Source: Haliea sp041746975
GTDB lineage: Bacteria > Pseudomonadota > Gammaproteobacteria > Pseudomonadales > Halieaceae
Direction: 5' to 3'
Assembly: GCA_041746975.1 (NCBI GenBank)
Contig: JBGTGB010000058.1
Span: forward strand, 4,352-68,351
DNA length: 64,000 nt
Below the pieces are notes generated by a model. The model worked only from the letters and a program-made list of their open reading frames with translations. It ran no database searches and was not told the DNA's origin. The stretch's first letter is position 1. Each line of letters begins with the position of its first letter. A program made the translations under genes and the position numbers. Of this stretch, positions 31,804-40,612 are shown in pieces.

Positions 31804-33477
31804 TCAGGCTGTCAGCGCCGCGGACCTCGTAGCGGCGGCTACTTCCTGCGGCAGGACAAACCAGCGCAGCTGTTCATGGGCGGGTGAGAGTGTCACGCTG
31901 GAGTACGCTGCCGGGCGATCCTCCCGGCATAGTTCGTACTCCGCCAGTTCCAGCTGAGTCATCAGCGCCAGCGGCGCCTGGCCTTTCGCTACGGCTGTCG
32001 GGCGCTCCAGCCAGCTCTGGTCTGCGATAGGGTCGGGGCGCGCGCCCGCAAGGCTCTGAAAGCGCCAGACCCCGTGTAGCGTATCCACCTCGTACCAAGG
32101 CAGCAGCCGCCAACCATACTCTGCCACCAGTTCCAGCGCCCGCAGCAGGTATTCGAATTCCTCATCGTCGATGAAGTAGTTGAAGTTCAAGCGGACCCAG
32201 CCGGGCCGCAGCAGGCTGGCACCGGCGGTGATGGCAGCCTCCAGCTGCTTGCTGTAGGCCATCTCCAGCCCCAGCAGGGCGTGGGCATACGGCCCCGCGC
32301 AGGAGCAGCCACCGCGAGCCTGGATACCGAACAGGTCGTTGAGCAGGGCCACTACAAAGCCATAGTGCAGGTCGTGCTCACCGTGGCGAAAACGCAGGGA
32401 AAAGATCGGCAGGCGCGGTGCCTCGTGGCTGCCAAGAACCTCGATATTCGAGCAGGCGCGCAGCCGGGCCATGGCGCGCTCGGCCAGCGCCGATTCGCGG
32501 GCCTGTATCGTCTCGGTGCCTACGGCCTGTTGCAGGGAAAACACCAGGCCCGCACGGATGGATTCCACGATTGCGGGTGTGCCCCCTTCCTCCCGCCGCT
32601 CGACGTCACTAGTATAGACGTGGTCCTCCGGAGTTACGTAGGTCACCGTGCCGCCGCCCACCATGGCCGGCACCCGGTTGCGCAACAGCGCACTTTTCGC
32701 CACCAGGATGCCGGGGGTTCCGGGGCCGCCGACAAATTTATGCGGAGAAAGGAATACCGCGTCCAGCGGGTTTTCGCCATTCATGTCGATGGCCACATAG
32801 GGGCCCGCGGCGGCGTAGTCCCAGAATGCCAGCGCGCCGTGCGCCTGCAGCAGACGGGTGACGGCCGCCACATCACTTTTGATCCCGGTGACATTGGAAG
32901 CGGCGGAAAAGCTGCCGATCAGCAGGGAGCGGTGTGCGTGCCGCTGCAAAGCAGATGCAAGTGCCTCCAGGTCGATACCGCCCTTTGTGTCCAGGGGAAT
33001 GACCTCCACCTTGGCGATGCTCTCCCGCCAGGGCAGCTCGTTGGAGTGGTGCTCGTAGGGGCCAATAAAGACTACCGGTCGTTCCTCCGCGGGCAGATGG
33101 GCCGCAAGCTGGCAGCGCGCATCCAGCTCCGCCGGCAGGCGCAGATTCATGACATCGATCAGCTTGTTGATGGCGGCGGTGGCGCCGGAGCCGCAAAAAA
33201 TTACCTTGTCTTCGACGCCGCCATTGACTGCCATGCGAACCTGCCTGCGGGCCGCTTCCCGCAGGTTCGTAGTGTGGGCGCCGGTAAAGGAGGTCTCCGT
33301 GTGCGTGTTGGCATAGTAGGGCAGCACCTGCTCGCGGATGTAGTCTTCGACGAAATCGAGGCAGCGACCGGAGGCGGTGTAATCCGCATACACCAGAGGC
33401 TTGTCACCGAACGGCGTGGCGATCGGCTGGCGCTGGCCAATGACGGCTTTGCGGATGCGCTCAATCAGAGGGCTCAT
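31804..33477 (-). CDS. PLP-dependent class V aminotransferase / cysteine-desulfurase-like enzyme
   Basis: A 557-residue fold-type I PLP enzyme of class V. YADYTASGRCLDFVEDYI opens the domain; IFCGSGATAAINKL is the phosphate-side loop, FWDYAAAGPYVAIDM gives the Asp, and SPHKFVGGPGTPG holds the PLP lysine. GIQARGGCSCAGPYAH resembles the Cys loop of desulfurases such as SufS. About 130 extra residues follow the canonical domain. The ATG at 33477 has GGGAG upstream; a further seven codons are open. The gene is divergent from an Lrp/AsnC regulator, which suggests amino-acid-responsive control. It may be a desulfurase-like lyase or an amino acid aminotransferase. Confidence 0.85.
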   Translation of the reverse strand: MSPLIERIRKAVIGQRQPIATPFGDKPLVYADYTASGRCLDFVEDYIREQVLPYYANTHTETSFTGAHTTNLREAARRQVRMAVNGGVEDKVIFCGSGATAAINKLIDVMNLRLPAELDARCQLAAHLPAEERPVVFIGPYEHHSNELPWRESIAKVEVIPLDTKGGIDLEALASALQRHAHRSLLIGSFSAASNVTGIKSDVAAVTRLLQAHGALAFWDYAAAGPYVAIDMNGENPLDAVFLSPHKFVGGPGTPGILVAKSALLRNRVPAMVGGGTVTYVTPEDHVYTSDVERREEGGTPAIVESIRAGLVFSLQQAVGTETIQARESALAERAMARLRACSNIEVLGSHEAPRLPIFSLRFRHGEHDLHYGFVVALLNDLFGIQARGGCSCAGPYAHALLGLEMAYSKQLEAAITAGASLLRPGWVRLNFNYFIDDEEFEYLLRALELVAEYGWRLLPWYEVDTLHGVWRFQSLAGARPDPIADQSWLERPTAVAKGQAPLALMTQLELAEYELCREDRPAAYSSVTLSPAHEQLRWFVLPQEVAAATRSAALTA

Positions 33478-33538
33478 GGCTCTGCTCCCGGGTTGCATGT
33501 CTGCTGAATTATAACGCCCATATTAGCGCGTGACAGCT

Positions 33539-33623
33539 GAAACATTGTGCCTATATGTGTTTAAATATCGACTTATAACGGAATTATGTTTCATTTTAAT
33601 AGATATCAGCGAAACAATGTTTC
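33539..33623. promoter_or_regulatory. Inverted repeats between the aminotransferase and Lrp-type genes (candidate Lrp operators)
   Basis: GAAACATTGT (33539-33548) is repeated in inverted form as ACAATGTTTC (33614-33623). The second copy lies within a 13-bp palindrome GAAACA-A-TGTTTC (33611-33623), and a further TGTTTCA lies at 33587-33593. Several spaced sites over 85 bp fit an Lrp/AsnC octamer binding its own promoter and that of the divergent aminotransferase gene. Confidence 0.55.
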
Positions 33624-33645
33624 TGCAGTGGCGCTGGAGGCATAC

Positions 33646-34095
33646 ATGCTCGACCCCACCGACAAACATCTTCTGCGTCTGCTGCAGGTGGATGCCGCGC
33701 TCTCTGTGGCGGACCTCGCGGAGCGGGTGAGCATTTCCAAATCCGCCTGCTGGCGGCGCCTGCAGAAGCTGGAGCAGGGCGGAATCATCCGCCAAAGGGT
33801 GACCCTCCTCAACGCCGCCAGCGTTGGGCTTGGCCTGACCGTGTTTATCACCATTCGCACCAACCAGCACAATGAGGCCTGGGTGCAGCGCTTTCGGGAG
33901 GTCGTACAGGGTGTGGAAGGCGTGCTCGAGGTCTACCGTCTGGGCGGGCAGCTGGACTATTTGCTAAAGGCGGTCGTAGCCGACATGCCGGATTATGATC
34001 GGCTTTACCAGCAGCTGATAGGCGCCGATCTGTTTGATGTGTCCGCTAGCTTTGTGATGGAAGAGATCAAGGCCACCACTGTGCTGCCGTTGTAG
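33646..34095 (+). CDS. Lrp/AsnC-family transcriptional regulator
   Basis: A 149-residue regulator with an N-terminal helix-turn-helix (HLLRLLQVDAALSVADLAE, then VSISKSACWRRLQKLEQGG) and a C-terminal RAM ligand domain (VEGVLEVYRLGGQLDYLLKAV). The ATG at 33646 follows CTGGAGG; an in-frame ATG at 33586 falls within the repeat region and lacks a site. Lrp/AsnC proteins sense amino acids and commonly control a divergent neighbour, here the class V PLP enzyme. A GC-rich hairpin separates it from sodB. Confidence 0.92.
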   Translation: MLDPTDKHLLRLLQVDAALSVADLAERVSISKSACWRRLQKLEQGGIIRQRVTLLNAASVGLGLTVFITIRTNQHNEAWVQRFREVVQGVEGVLEVYRLGGQLDYLLKAVVADMPDYDRLYQQLIGADLFDVSASFVMEEIKATTVLPL

Positions 34096-34107
34096 GCATG
34101 TGTGAAG

Positions 34108-34134
34108 GCCGGCGCGACCTTAGCTCGCGCCGGC
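34108..34134. terminator. GC-rich hairpin between lrp-type gene and sodB
   Basis: GCCGGCGCGA (34108-34117) pairs perfectly with TCGCGCCGGC (34125-34134) over a 7-nt loop. It lies between two convergent genes but has no T run on either strand, so it is a weak terminator candidate or an mRNA-end stabiliser. Confidence 0.45.
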
Positions 34135-34142
34135 AGCGTAAC

Positions 34143-34724
34143 TCAGGCGAAGTTCTGGTTCACAAATTCCCAGTTCACCAGCGCCCAGAATGCCTCCAGG
34201 TACTTGGGGCGGGCATTGCGATAATCGATGTAGTACGCGTGCTCCCAAACATCCACGGTCAACAGCGGTGTAACTGCAGTGTCGGTCAACGGCGTCTCCG
34301 CGTTGCTGGTATTCACAATGGCAACGCTGCCGTCTCCATTCTTGATCAGCCAGGTCCATCCAGAGCCAAAGTTGCCGGTAGCGGCCTCGGTGAATTCCTT
34401 TTTGAAGTCGGCAAAAGAGCCGAAAGCTTCGTCTATGGCCGCGGCCACGGCACCGGTGGCGACGCCACCGCCTTTGGGGCTCAGGCACTCCCAGTAAAAG
34501 CTGTGGTTCCACACCTGGGCCGCATTGTTGAACATGTCGTCGGAGGAGGTCTTGATAATGTCCTCCAGCGACTGGCCCTCGAATTCAGTGCCGGGCAGCA
34601 TGCCGTTCAGCTTTTTCACATAGCTGTTGTGATGCTTGCCGTAGTGATAGTCGAGGGTCTCTTTGGAAATGTGCGGCGCCAGCGCGTCGCGCGGGTAAGG
34701 CAGGGCGGGAAGTTCAATAGTCAT
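34143..34724 (-). CDS. sodB: Superoxide dismutase (Fe type)
   Basis: A 193-residue cytosolic superoxide dismutase. Metal ligands are His27, His74 (in AAQVWNHSFYWE), Asp158 and His162 (in DVWEHAYYIDYRN). Gln70 in the AQVWNH motif is the outer-sphere residue typical of the Fe enzyme; Mn enzymes place this Gln elsewhere. The length equals that of E. coli SodB. A GGAGGA site precedes the ATG. It is a single gene, facing the Lrp-type regulator with a hairpin between. Confidence 0.96.
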   Translation of the reverse strand: MTIELPALPYPRDALAPHISKETLDYHYGKHHNSYVKKLNGMLPGTEFEGQSLEDIIKTSSDDMFNNAAQVWNHSFYWECLSPKGGGVATGAVAAAIDEAFGSFADFKKEFTEAATGNFGSGWTWLIKNGDGSVAIVNTSNAETPLTDTAVTPLLTVDVWEHAYYIDYRNARPKYLEAFWALVNWEFVNQNFA

Positions 34725-34947
34725 GGTCGTCCTCCAATAATTCTAGGATGTGTGGGGAAACGTACAGACAAGTGTTGCAGCGTCACCGGTCCGCTGTCGC
34801 GGTGGCCGATGCTTTTATTGGTAGGGGTCCTGCGCAGACGAACAGTATAACGCATTGTGCGTGGTCACAGTAATCGTCTAAGGTTACCGTTACGGATTGA
34901 AACAAGGGCGCGCCATGGCGGCGCCGCCTTAGCGAGGTAAATCTCTC

Positions 34948-37353
34948 ATGTTGCTGTCGATTCTCCTTTTCCTGGTTTTGGTGATCGCTGTGCTCTGGTA
35001 CCGCCCGACATTGGTGGTCGGTTCTGCGATTGTGGCTGTCGGCACGCTGTTGCTGACCGAACTGCACGGGGGCATGTGGCTGATACTTCTGTTGGTGCTG
35101 GGCGTCATCGCCCTGCTCAATGTTGAGCAATGGCGTCGCCACTATCTGGTCGCACCGGTCTACGCCATGCTGCGCAAGGCCATGCCGCCAATGAGCATCA
35201 CCGAGCGCGAGGCCCTGGAAGCGGGCACGACCTGGTGGGAAAAGGACTTGTTCAGTGGCAGGCCGGACTGGCATCGTTTCGCAGCTATCCAGCCACCGGT
35301 GCTGAGTGACAAGGAACAGGCATTTCTGGACAACGAGGCCAACGAGCTTTGCGCCATGATCGACGAGTGGGACGTGCACCAGCGTCAGGACCTGTCGCCT
35401 GAGGTCTGGGACTACCTGCGTCAGAAAGGATTTTTCGGCCTGATCATCCCCGAGTCCTATGGCGGACGGGATTTCAGCCCGTACGCCCAGAGCCGCATCA
35501 TGAGCAAGATTGCGAGCCGCTCAATTACCGCGGCGGTCACCGCGATGGTGCCCAATTCCTTGGGCCCAGGCGAGCTGCTGGTCAAATACGGCACCGAGGA
35601 ACAGAAGCAGCGCTGGCTCCCGGGCCTGGCGGACGGTTCGGAACTGCCCTGTTTCGGCCTGACCGGTCCCGAGGCGGGATCGGATGCGGGGGCGATTCCG
35701 GACATCGGTCTGGTCTGCAGGGGCGAATTCGAAGGGGAGGAAGTGCTGGGCCTGCGGCTCAATTTTCACAAGCGCTGGATTACGCTGGCACCGGTGGCCA
35801 CGGTCGTGGGTCTCGCATTCCAGTTACGCGATCCTGATGGTCTCCTGGGCGATCCGCACACGGTCGACTACGGGATAACCTGCTGCCTGCTGCCCGCCGA
35901 CTACCCGGGTGTGGAGATCGGGCGCCGCCACAATCCGGGGGCGCCGTTCATGAACGGTCCCATCATGGGTAAGGACGTGTTTATTCCGGTGGACTGGATC
36001 ATCGGTGGACCGGCGATGGCGGGCAAGGGCTGGCGGATGCTGATTGAGTGCCTGGGTGCGGGCCGCGGTGTGTCCCTGCCGGCGCTGTCCACCGCCAGCG
36101 GCGAGATGTGCTACCTGATGGTGGGTGCCTATGCGCGCATCCGCCGCCAGTTCAACATGGAAGTAGGTAAGTTCGAGGGTGTGCAGGAGGCGACCGCAGA
36201 GATAGCCGCCGGTGCCTACACCCTGGAAGCCATGCGCGAGATGGTCACTCGCGGTCTTGAGGATGGTACGCCTTCGGTGATGACCGCCATGGCCAAATAC
36301 CACGCCACCGAGCTGATGCGGACGCTGGTCAACCACGGCATGGACGTGGTTGGCGGCCGCGGCATTCAACTTGGCCCGCGCAATTTCCTCGGCGCCAGCT
36401 ACCAGGCGCTGCCGGTGGGGATCACGGTCGAGGGCGCCAACATCCTCACCCGTTCGCTGATGATCTTCGGCCAGGGCGCGATGCGCTGCCACCCCTATCT
36501 GTTCGATGAGATGCAGACTCTGGAGGCAGAGGAAACCCACGAGGGTGAGCGCGAATTTGAACCCCTGCTCATGCAACACCTGGGACACATCAGCAGCAAC
36601 CTGGCGCGGCTGGTAGTGCTGGGTTTAAGTGCATCGCTCTTGAGTTCGGTACCCTCTGGAGCCGATGCGTTCAGCCGCCGCTGGTACCAGCGCATCAACC
36701 ACCTGAGTGCGGCGTTGGCTACCTGTGCCGATGTCGCCCTGGGTATTCTCGGCGGTGATCTCAAGCGCCGCGAATTGCTTTCGGCGCGTCTGGGGGATGT
36801 TCACAGCCAGCTGTTCATCTCCAGCAGCCTGCTGAAATTCCACGCCACCCAGCCGCGTAGCGAGGAGGGGGATGCCCACGCGGCCTACGCTCTGCAGCAC
36901 TCTCTGTTCGCAGCCCAGGAGGCTCTGCTCGCCTACTGTGATAACTTTCAGCCGCGTGCGCTGGGGCTGCTGATGCGGGTCCTGTGCCTGCCGCTGGGGC
37001 GGATTTTCCGGCCGCCGAATGATGATCAGATTCGCGAACTGGGGACGCTCATCATGGAACCCAATGCGGTACGCGAGATGCTGGCGACACACGTGTACCT
37101 GAGCCAGGACCCGGAGGATGCGGTAGGCCGGGTGGAAACCACCTTCCAGATGTTGCTGCAGGTGGACCAATCGTTCCAGGCCCTGCACCGCGCCTGGCGC
37201 AAGGGTGATTTCGAGGCTGAGACTCTGGACGAGGCCTTACAGGCGGCGGTGGATAAGGCAATTATTCGCGCCGAGGACGTGGAGCCATTGCGCGAATACG
37301 ACGCCCGCCGCTTCGACTGTGTGCTGACCGACCACTTTGAAAGCCTGCAGTGA
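34948..37353 (+). CDS. fadE: Long-chain acyl-CoA dehydrogenase FadE
   Basis: An 801-residue enzyme, close in length and layout to E. coli FadE (about 814). Two N-terminal membrane segments (residues 1-55) come first, then the acyl-CoA dehydrogenase core with CFGLTGPEAGSDAGAIPD and KRWITLAPVA, and a C-terminal DUF1974-like helical region beginning about residue 510. It carries out the first oxidation of beta-oxidation of medium- and long-chain fatty acids at the inner membrane. The start ATG follows GCGAGGTAA. It stands alone; no clear FadR or PsrA operator was seen upstream. Confidence 0.95.
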   Translation: MLLSILLFLVLVIAVLWYRPTLVVGSAIVAVGTLLLTELHGGMWLILLLVLGVIALLNVEQWRRHYLVAPVYAMLRKAMPPMSITEREALEAGTTWWEKDLFSGRPDWHRFAAIQPPVLSDKEQAFLDNEANELCAMIDEWDVHQRQDLSPEVWDYLRQKGFFGLIIPESYGGRDFSPYAQSRIMSKIASRSITAAVTAMVPNSLGPGELLVKYGTEEQKQRWLPGLADGSELPCFGLTGPEAGSDAGAIPDIGLVCRGEFEGEEVLGLRLNFHKRWITLAPVATVVGLAFQLRDPDGLLGDPHTVDYGITCCLLPADYPGVEIGRRHNPGAPFMNGPIMGKDVFIPVDWIIGGPAMAGKGWRMLIECLGAGRGVSLPALSTASGEMCYLMVGAYARIRRQFNMEVGKFEGVQEATAEIAAGAYTLEAMREMVTRGLEDGTPSVMTAMAKYHATELMRTLVNHGMDVVGGRGIQLGPRNFLGASYQALPVGITVEGANILTRSLMIFGQGAMRCHPYLFDEMQTLEAEETHEGEREFEPLLMQHLGHISSNLARLVVLGLSASLLSSVPSGADAFSRRWYQRINHLSAALATCADVALGILGGDLKRRELLSARLGDVHSQLFISSSLLKFHATQPRSEEGDAHAAYALQHSLFAAQEALLAYCDNFQPRALGLLMRVLCLPLGRIFRPPNDDQIRELGTLIMEPNAVREMLATHVYLSQDPEDAVGRVETTFQMLLQVDQSFQALHRAWRKGDFEAETLDEALQAAVDKAIIRAEDVEPLREYDARRFDCVLTDHFESLQ

Positions 37354-37541
37354 CCGCAGCGCGATCGGCGGATCTGGCGTTACCGAGAACGGTGGCAGGT
37401 ACCATGGCGTCATCGACATGAATTCTTTCTTGCCAAAATCTGTAGTGGGTTTATAGTCGGCCGGTCAGTGGCGCAGGCGCGCATGGTTTTTGGGAGATGA
37501 GCCTGCAGTCATTATCGCTAATTATCATAAGGGAAACTTTT

Positions 37542-40538
37542 ATGAAGTTGATAACCGCATTGGCGGCACTGCCGCTGGGCGTGGCTCTCGTTGCCGGGTC
37601 TACAGCCGTTGCCCAACCACCACAGGTGCCGGATGGCGCCGCGCTCGCAGCGGCCCTCCCGGCGGATCTCGTCAAGAAACAGGGAGTCTATATCGTGCGG
37701 ATGGCGGACAGCCCCGTCGCCGCCTACCAGGGTGGTGTTCAAGGACTGCGCGCCACCAAGCCCGGCAAGAACCGTAAGTTGAATCCGCGGGATCCCGCCG
37801 TAGTGGCCTATGCAGACTACCTGGCAGCGCGCCAGAACGAAGCCATCGTCCGGGTCGGTGCCAAGAAGTTGTATAGCTACAAATATAGCTATAACGGCTT
37901 CGCAGCAGAATTGACCTCGGGCCAGGCTCAGGCGCTGCGCAATCTGCCGGGCGTGATTTCGGTAACACCGGACACCCTGTTGCAGCCCGATACCATCACA
38001 ACCAGTGACATGTTGCAGCTGGAAGCGGGTCTCTGGAGCGAGCTCGGTGGGGTGGAAAATGCCGGAGAAGGTATCATCGTCGGGATTATCGACTCCGGAG
38101 TCTGGCCGGAAAGTGCCAGCTTTTCCGATCGCAGCGGTGTCAACAAAAATGGCAAGGGCGGCAAGCTCGATTACCGGCAGATTCCGGGCTGGCACGGCAA
38201 GTGCACCCCCGGTGACGAATTCCCCGCCTCGAAGTGCAACCAGAAGCTGATCGGTGCCCAGTGGTTCAATGCCGGTTTCGGCGGTGACGCGGGGGTACGT
38301 GCACAGTTCCCCTATGAATACGCCTCGGCGCGGGATGCCGATGGCCATGGCACTCACACTGCCTCGACCGCGGCGGGCAATGCCAATGTGCCGGTATCGA
38401 TCGCCGGCAACGATATGGGTTTCGCTAGCGGCATGGCGCCGCGGGCAAGGGTCTCTGTCTATAAGACCTGTTGGGGCCGAGGTGGCGAGGGTGGCTGCTT
38501 TTCCAGTGACAGCGTGGCTGCAATCGACCAGGCAGTAATCGACGGCGTGGATGTTATCAATTTCTCGATTAGTGGTTCCCGGACCAGTTTCCTGGACCAG
38601 GTTGAAGTAGCTTTTCTTTTCGCGGCCGACGCAGGTGTATTTGTCGCCGCCTCCGCTGGCAACTCCGGCCCGACGGCGAGCACGGTGGCCCACAACAGTC
38701 CCTGGCTGACCACGGTGGCGGCGGGTACTCATGACCGCGGCTTTGAGCCGGCATTTGTCACTACGGGCGAGGGCCAAAAATATCTGGGGATCACTTCCGG
38801 TTCCGGCACCAACTTGCTGCCGCTGGTTTTTGCCGGGGACGTAACCCTGGCGGGCGCAGATCCCACGGAGGGCGTATTGTGCTACCCGGGAACGCTGGAA
38901 CCCGCCAAAGTTGAGGGCAGGATTGTCCTCTGTGATCGCGGCGATATTGCCCGGGTGGAGAAGAGCCGGGCAGTATCGCTGGCGGGGGGCTTGGGCATGG
39001 TTCTGGCCAATACCAGCGCCGGGCAATCGCTCAATGCTGATTTCCACGTAGTGCCTTCCATCCATGTCAATGATACAAATGGTGCGGCGTTACGCGCCTA
39101 TATCGCGTCTGCCCAGGATCCCTTGGCAAGTATTGATGCGAGCGTTCCCGCGATTGTCGAGGCCTCTGAGGTCGCAGGTTTCTCCTCCCGCGGCCCGGCG
39201 CTGGCCGGTAGCGGTGACATCCTCAAGCCCGACATCATGGCTCCGGGGGTGGATGTGATCGCCGCAGTTTCTCCGGCGGGCTACAACGGCAATACCTTTG
39301 ACGCGTTGAGCGGCACCTCCATGTCCAGTCCGCACATGGCTGGCTTGGGCGCGCTGATGAAACAGCGATACCCGGACTGGTCCCCGGCGGCCATCAAGTC
39401 CGCCTTCATGACCACTGCGACCCAGAAAACCAACGACGGTAACTTCATTGCCGGCGGTCCTTTTGACTACGGTGCAGGTTTTGTAGTACCCAATCGGGCT
39501 GCCAACCCTGGCCTTGTGTACGATGCTGGTTTCACCGACTGGCTGGGATTCCTCTGTGGTACCGGCGATGTGAGCGCACCTTACTGTGCAAGCCTCGGCA
39601 AGGACCCCAGTGACCTTAACTACCCGTCCATCGCGATAGGGTCCCTGGTCGGATCACAGACTGTGACCCGCACGGTAACCAACGTCGGCGAGGCTGGGAC
39701 CTACGAGGTAGAAGTTTGGGATCTCGATGGTATCGATGTCACTGTTGAGCCGGCGAGCCTGATTCTTGGCAAGGGCGGGCAGGGCACTTACACCGTGACC
39801 CTGAGAAACGTCACTGCTCCGCTCAAGGCGTACGCCAACGGCGCAATTGTCTGGAATGATGGCAACGGTAACAGTGTCCGCTCTCCCGTTGTGGCACGGC
39901 CAGTTGAGATTGATGTCCCGGCTGCTGTGAGTGGAGCAGGGATTTTTGGGAGCCTCTCTTTTGACGTCGCCTTCGGTTATACCGGAGAGTACTCAGTGCG
40001 GCCATTGGGTCTGCAAGCGGCGACGGAGATCCCTGGCAATGTGGTGGACGATCCGGCTAACGACATCAATACCGCCCTCGGGTCCGGTGTCGGGGTAACC
40101 TTCCATAGTGTGAAGGTCGAGGCCGGCGCCGCGCTGCAGCGTATTGCCCTGTTCGATGATTACACCGATGGCAACGATGATCTGGACTTGTACGTGTACA
40201 ACGGTGACACCGGTAGGTACGTGGGCGGGAGCTTTTCGGGCACCAGCGCCGAACAAGTGGATATTATCAATCCGACCGCATCAACCTACCTCGTCGTTGT
40301 CCACGGCTGGGAAACCGATGGCCCGGATGCCAACTACACGCTATTCAGCTGGTCCGTCGCAACGGACGAGGGGAATATGACCGTGACCGCACCCGACTCG
40401 GCGGTGTCCGGCACGTCAGGCTCGGTCATCGTCGACTGGACAGACCTGGGTCAACTTTCCAAGTATCTCGGTGTACTCTCGCACCAGAATGCTGAAGGCG
40501 AGATCGCTCGCACGGTGATTTCGGTGGATACCGACTAG
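37542..40538 (+). CDS. Secreted S8 subtilisin-like serine protease with PA insert and C-terminal beta domains
   Basis: A 998-residue secreted protease. Order: signal peptide (1-24), I9 inhibitor propeptide (about 45-145, YSYNGFAAELTSGQA), catalytic domain with Asp184 (GIIDSGVWPE), His269 (DADGHGTHTAS) and Ser593 (SGTSMSSPHMAG), a PA-type insert (about 425-535), a fibronectin-III-like domain (about 700-795, SQTVTRTVTNVGEAGTYEV) and a PPC-like end domain (about 835-955, DDLDLYVYN). The VWPE and TNVG phrases and the PA insert recall plant cucumisin-type subtilases. The ATG at 37542 gives the signal peptide and follows AAGGGAAA. It probably degrades external protein. Confidence 0.93.
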   Translation: MKLITALAALPLGVALVAGSTAVAQPPQVPDGAALAAALPADLVKKQGVYIVRMADSPVAAYQGGVQGLRATKPGKNRKLNPRDPAVVAYADYLAARQNEAIVRVGAKKLYSYKYSYNGFAAELTSGQAQALRNLPGVISVTPDTLLQPDTITTSDMLQLEAGLWSELGGVENAGEGIIVGIIDSGVWPESASFSDRSGVNKNGKGGKLDYRQIPGWHGKCTPGDEFPASKCNQKLIGAQWFNAGFGGDAGVRAQFPYEYASARDADGHGTHTASTAAGNANVPVSIAGNDMGFASGMAPRARVSVYKTCWGRGGEGGCFSSDSVAAIDQAVIDGVDVINFSISGSRTSFLDQVEVAFLFAADAGVFVAASAGNSGPTASTVAHNSPWLTTVAAGTHDRGFEPAFVTTGEGQKYLGITSGSGTNLLPLVFAGDVTLAGADPTEGVLCYPGTLEPAKVEGRIVLCDRGDIARVEKSRAVSLAGGLGMVLANTSAGQSLNADFHVVPSIHVNDTNGAALRAYIASAQDPLASIDASVPAIVEASEVAGFSSRGPALAGSGDILKPDIMAPGVDVIAAVSPAGYNGNTFDALSGTSMSSPHMAGLGALMKQRYPDWSPAAIKSAFMTTATQKTNDGNFIAGGPFDYGAGFVVPNRAANPGLVYDAGFTDWLGFLCGTGDVSAPYCASLGKDPSDLNYPSIAIGSLVGSQTVTRTVTNVGEAGTYEVEVWDLDGIDVTVEPASLILGKGGQGTYTVTLRNVTAPLKAYANGAIVWNDGNGNSVRSPVVARPVEIDVPAAVSGAGIFGSLSFDVAFGYTGEYSVRPLGLQAATEIPGNVVDDPANDINTALGSGVGVTFHSVKVEAGAALQRIALFDDYTDGNDDLDLYVYNGDTGRYVGGSFSGTSAEQVDIINPTASTYLVVVHGWETDGPDANYTLFSWSVATDEGNMTVTAPDSAVSGTSGSVIVDWTDLGQLSKYLGVLSHQNAEGEIARTVISVDTD

Positions 40539-40557
40539 GCCACTGAGCAGTAAGCTC

Positions 40558-40585
40558 AAACCCGCGCCCTGCGCGGGTTTTTTTT
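40558..40585 (+). terminator. Rho-independent terminator after the subtilase
   Basis: Perfect 10-bp stem AAACCCGCGC (40558-40567) / GCGCGGGTTT (40571-40580), loop CCT, and eight T in a row (40578-40585). It lies 19 bp after the protease stop. Confidence 0.93.
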
Positions 40586-40612
40586 GACATCGGCAGGGGC
40601 AATAATAGGGCC

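Noticed and set aside
32281..33507. Plus-strand open frame of 408 codons opposite the class V aminotransferase
   Set aside because: The aminotransferase strand carries all PLP motifs; the antisense frame is low-complexity Gly/Gln/His sequence.
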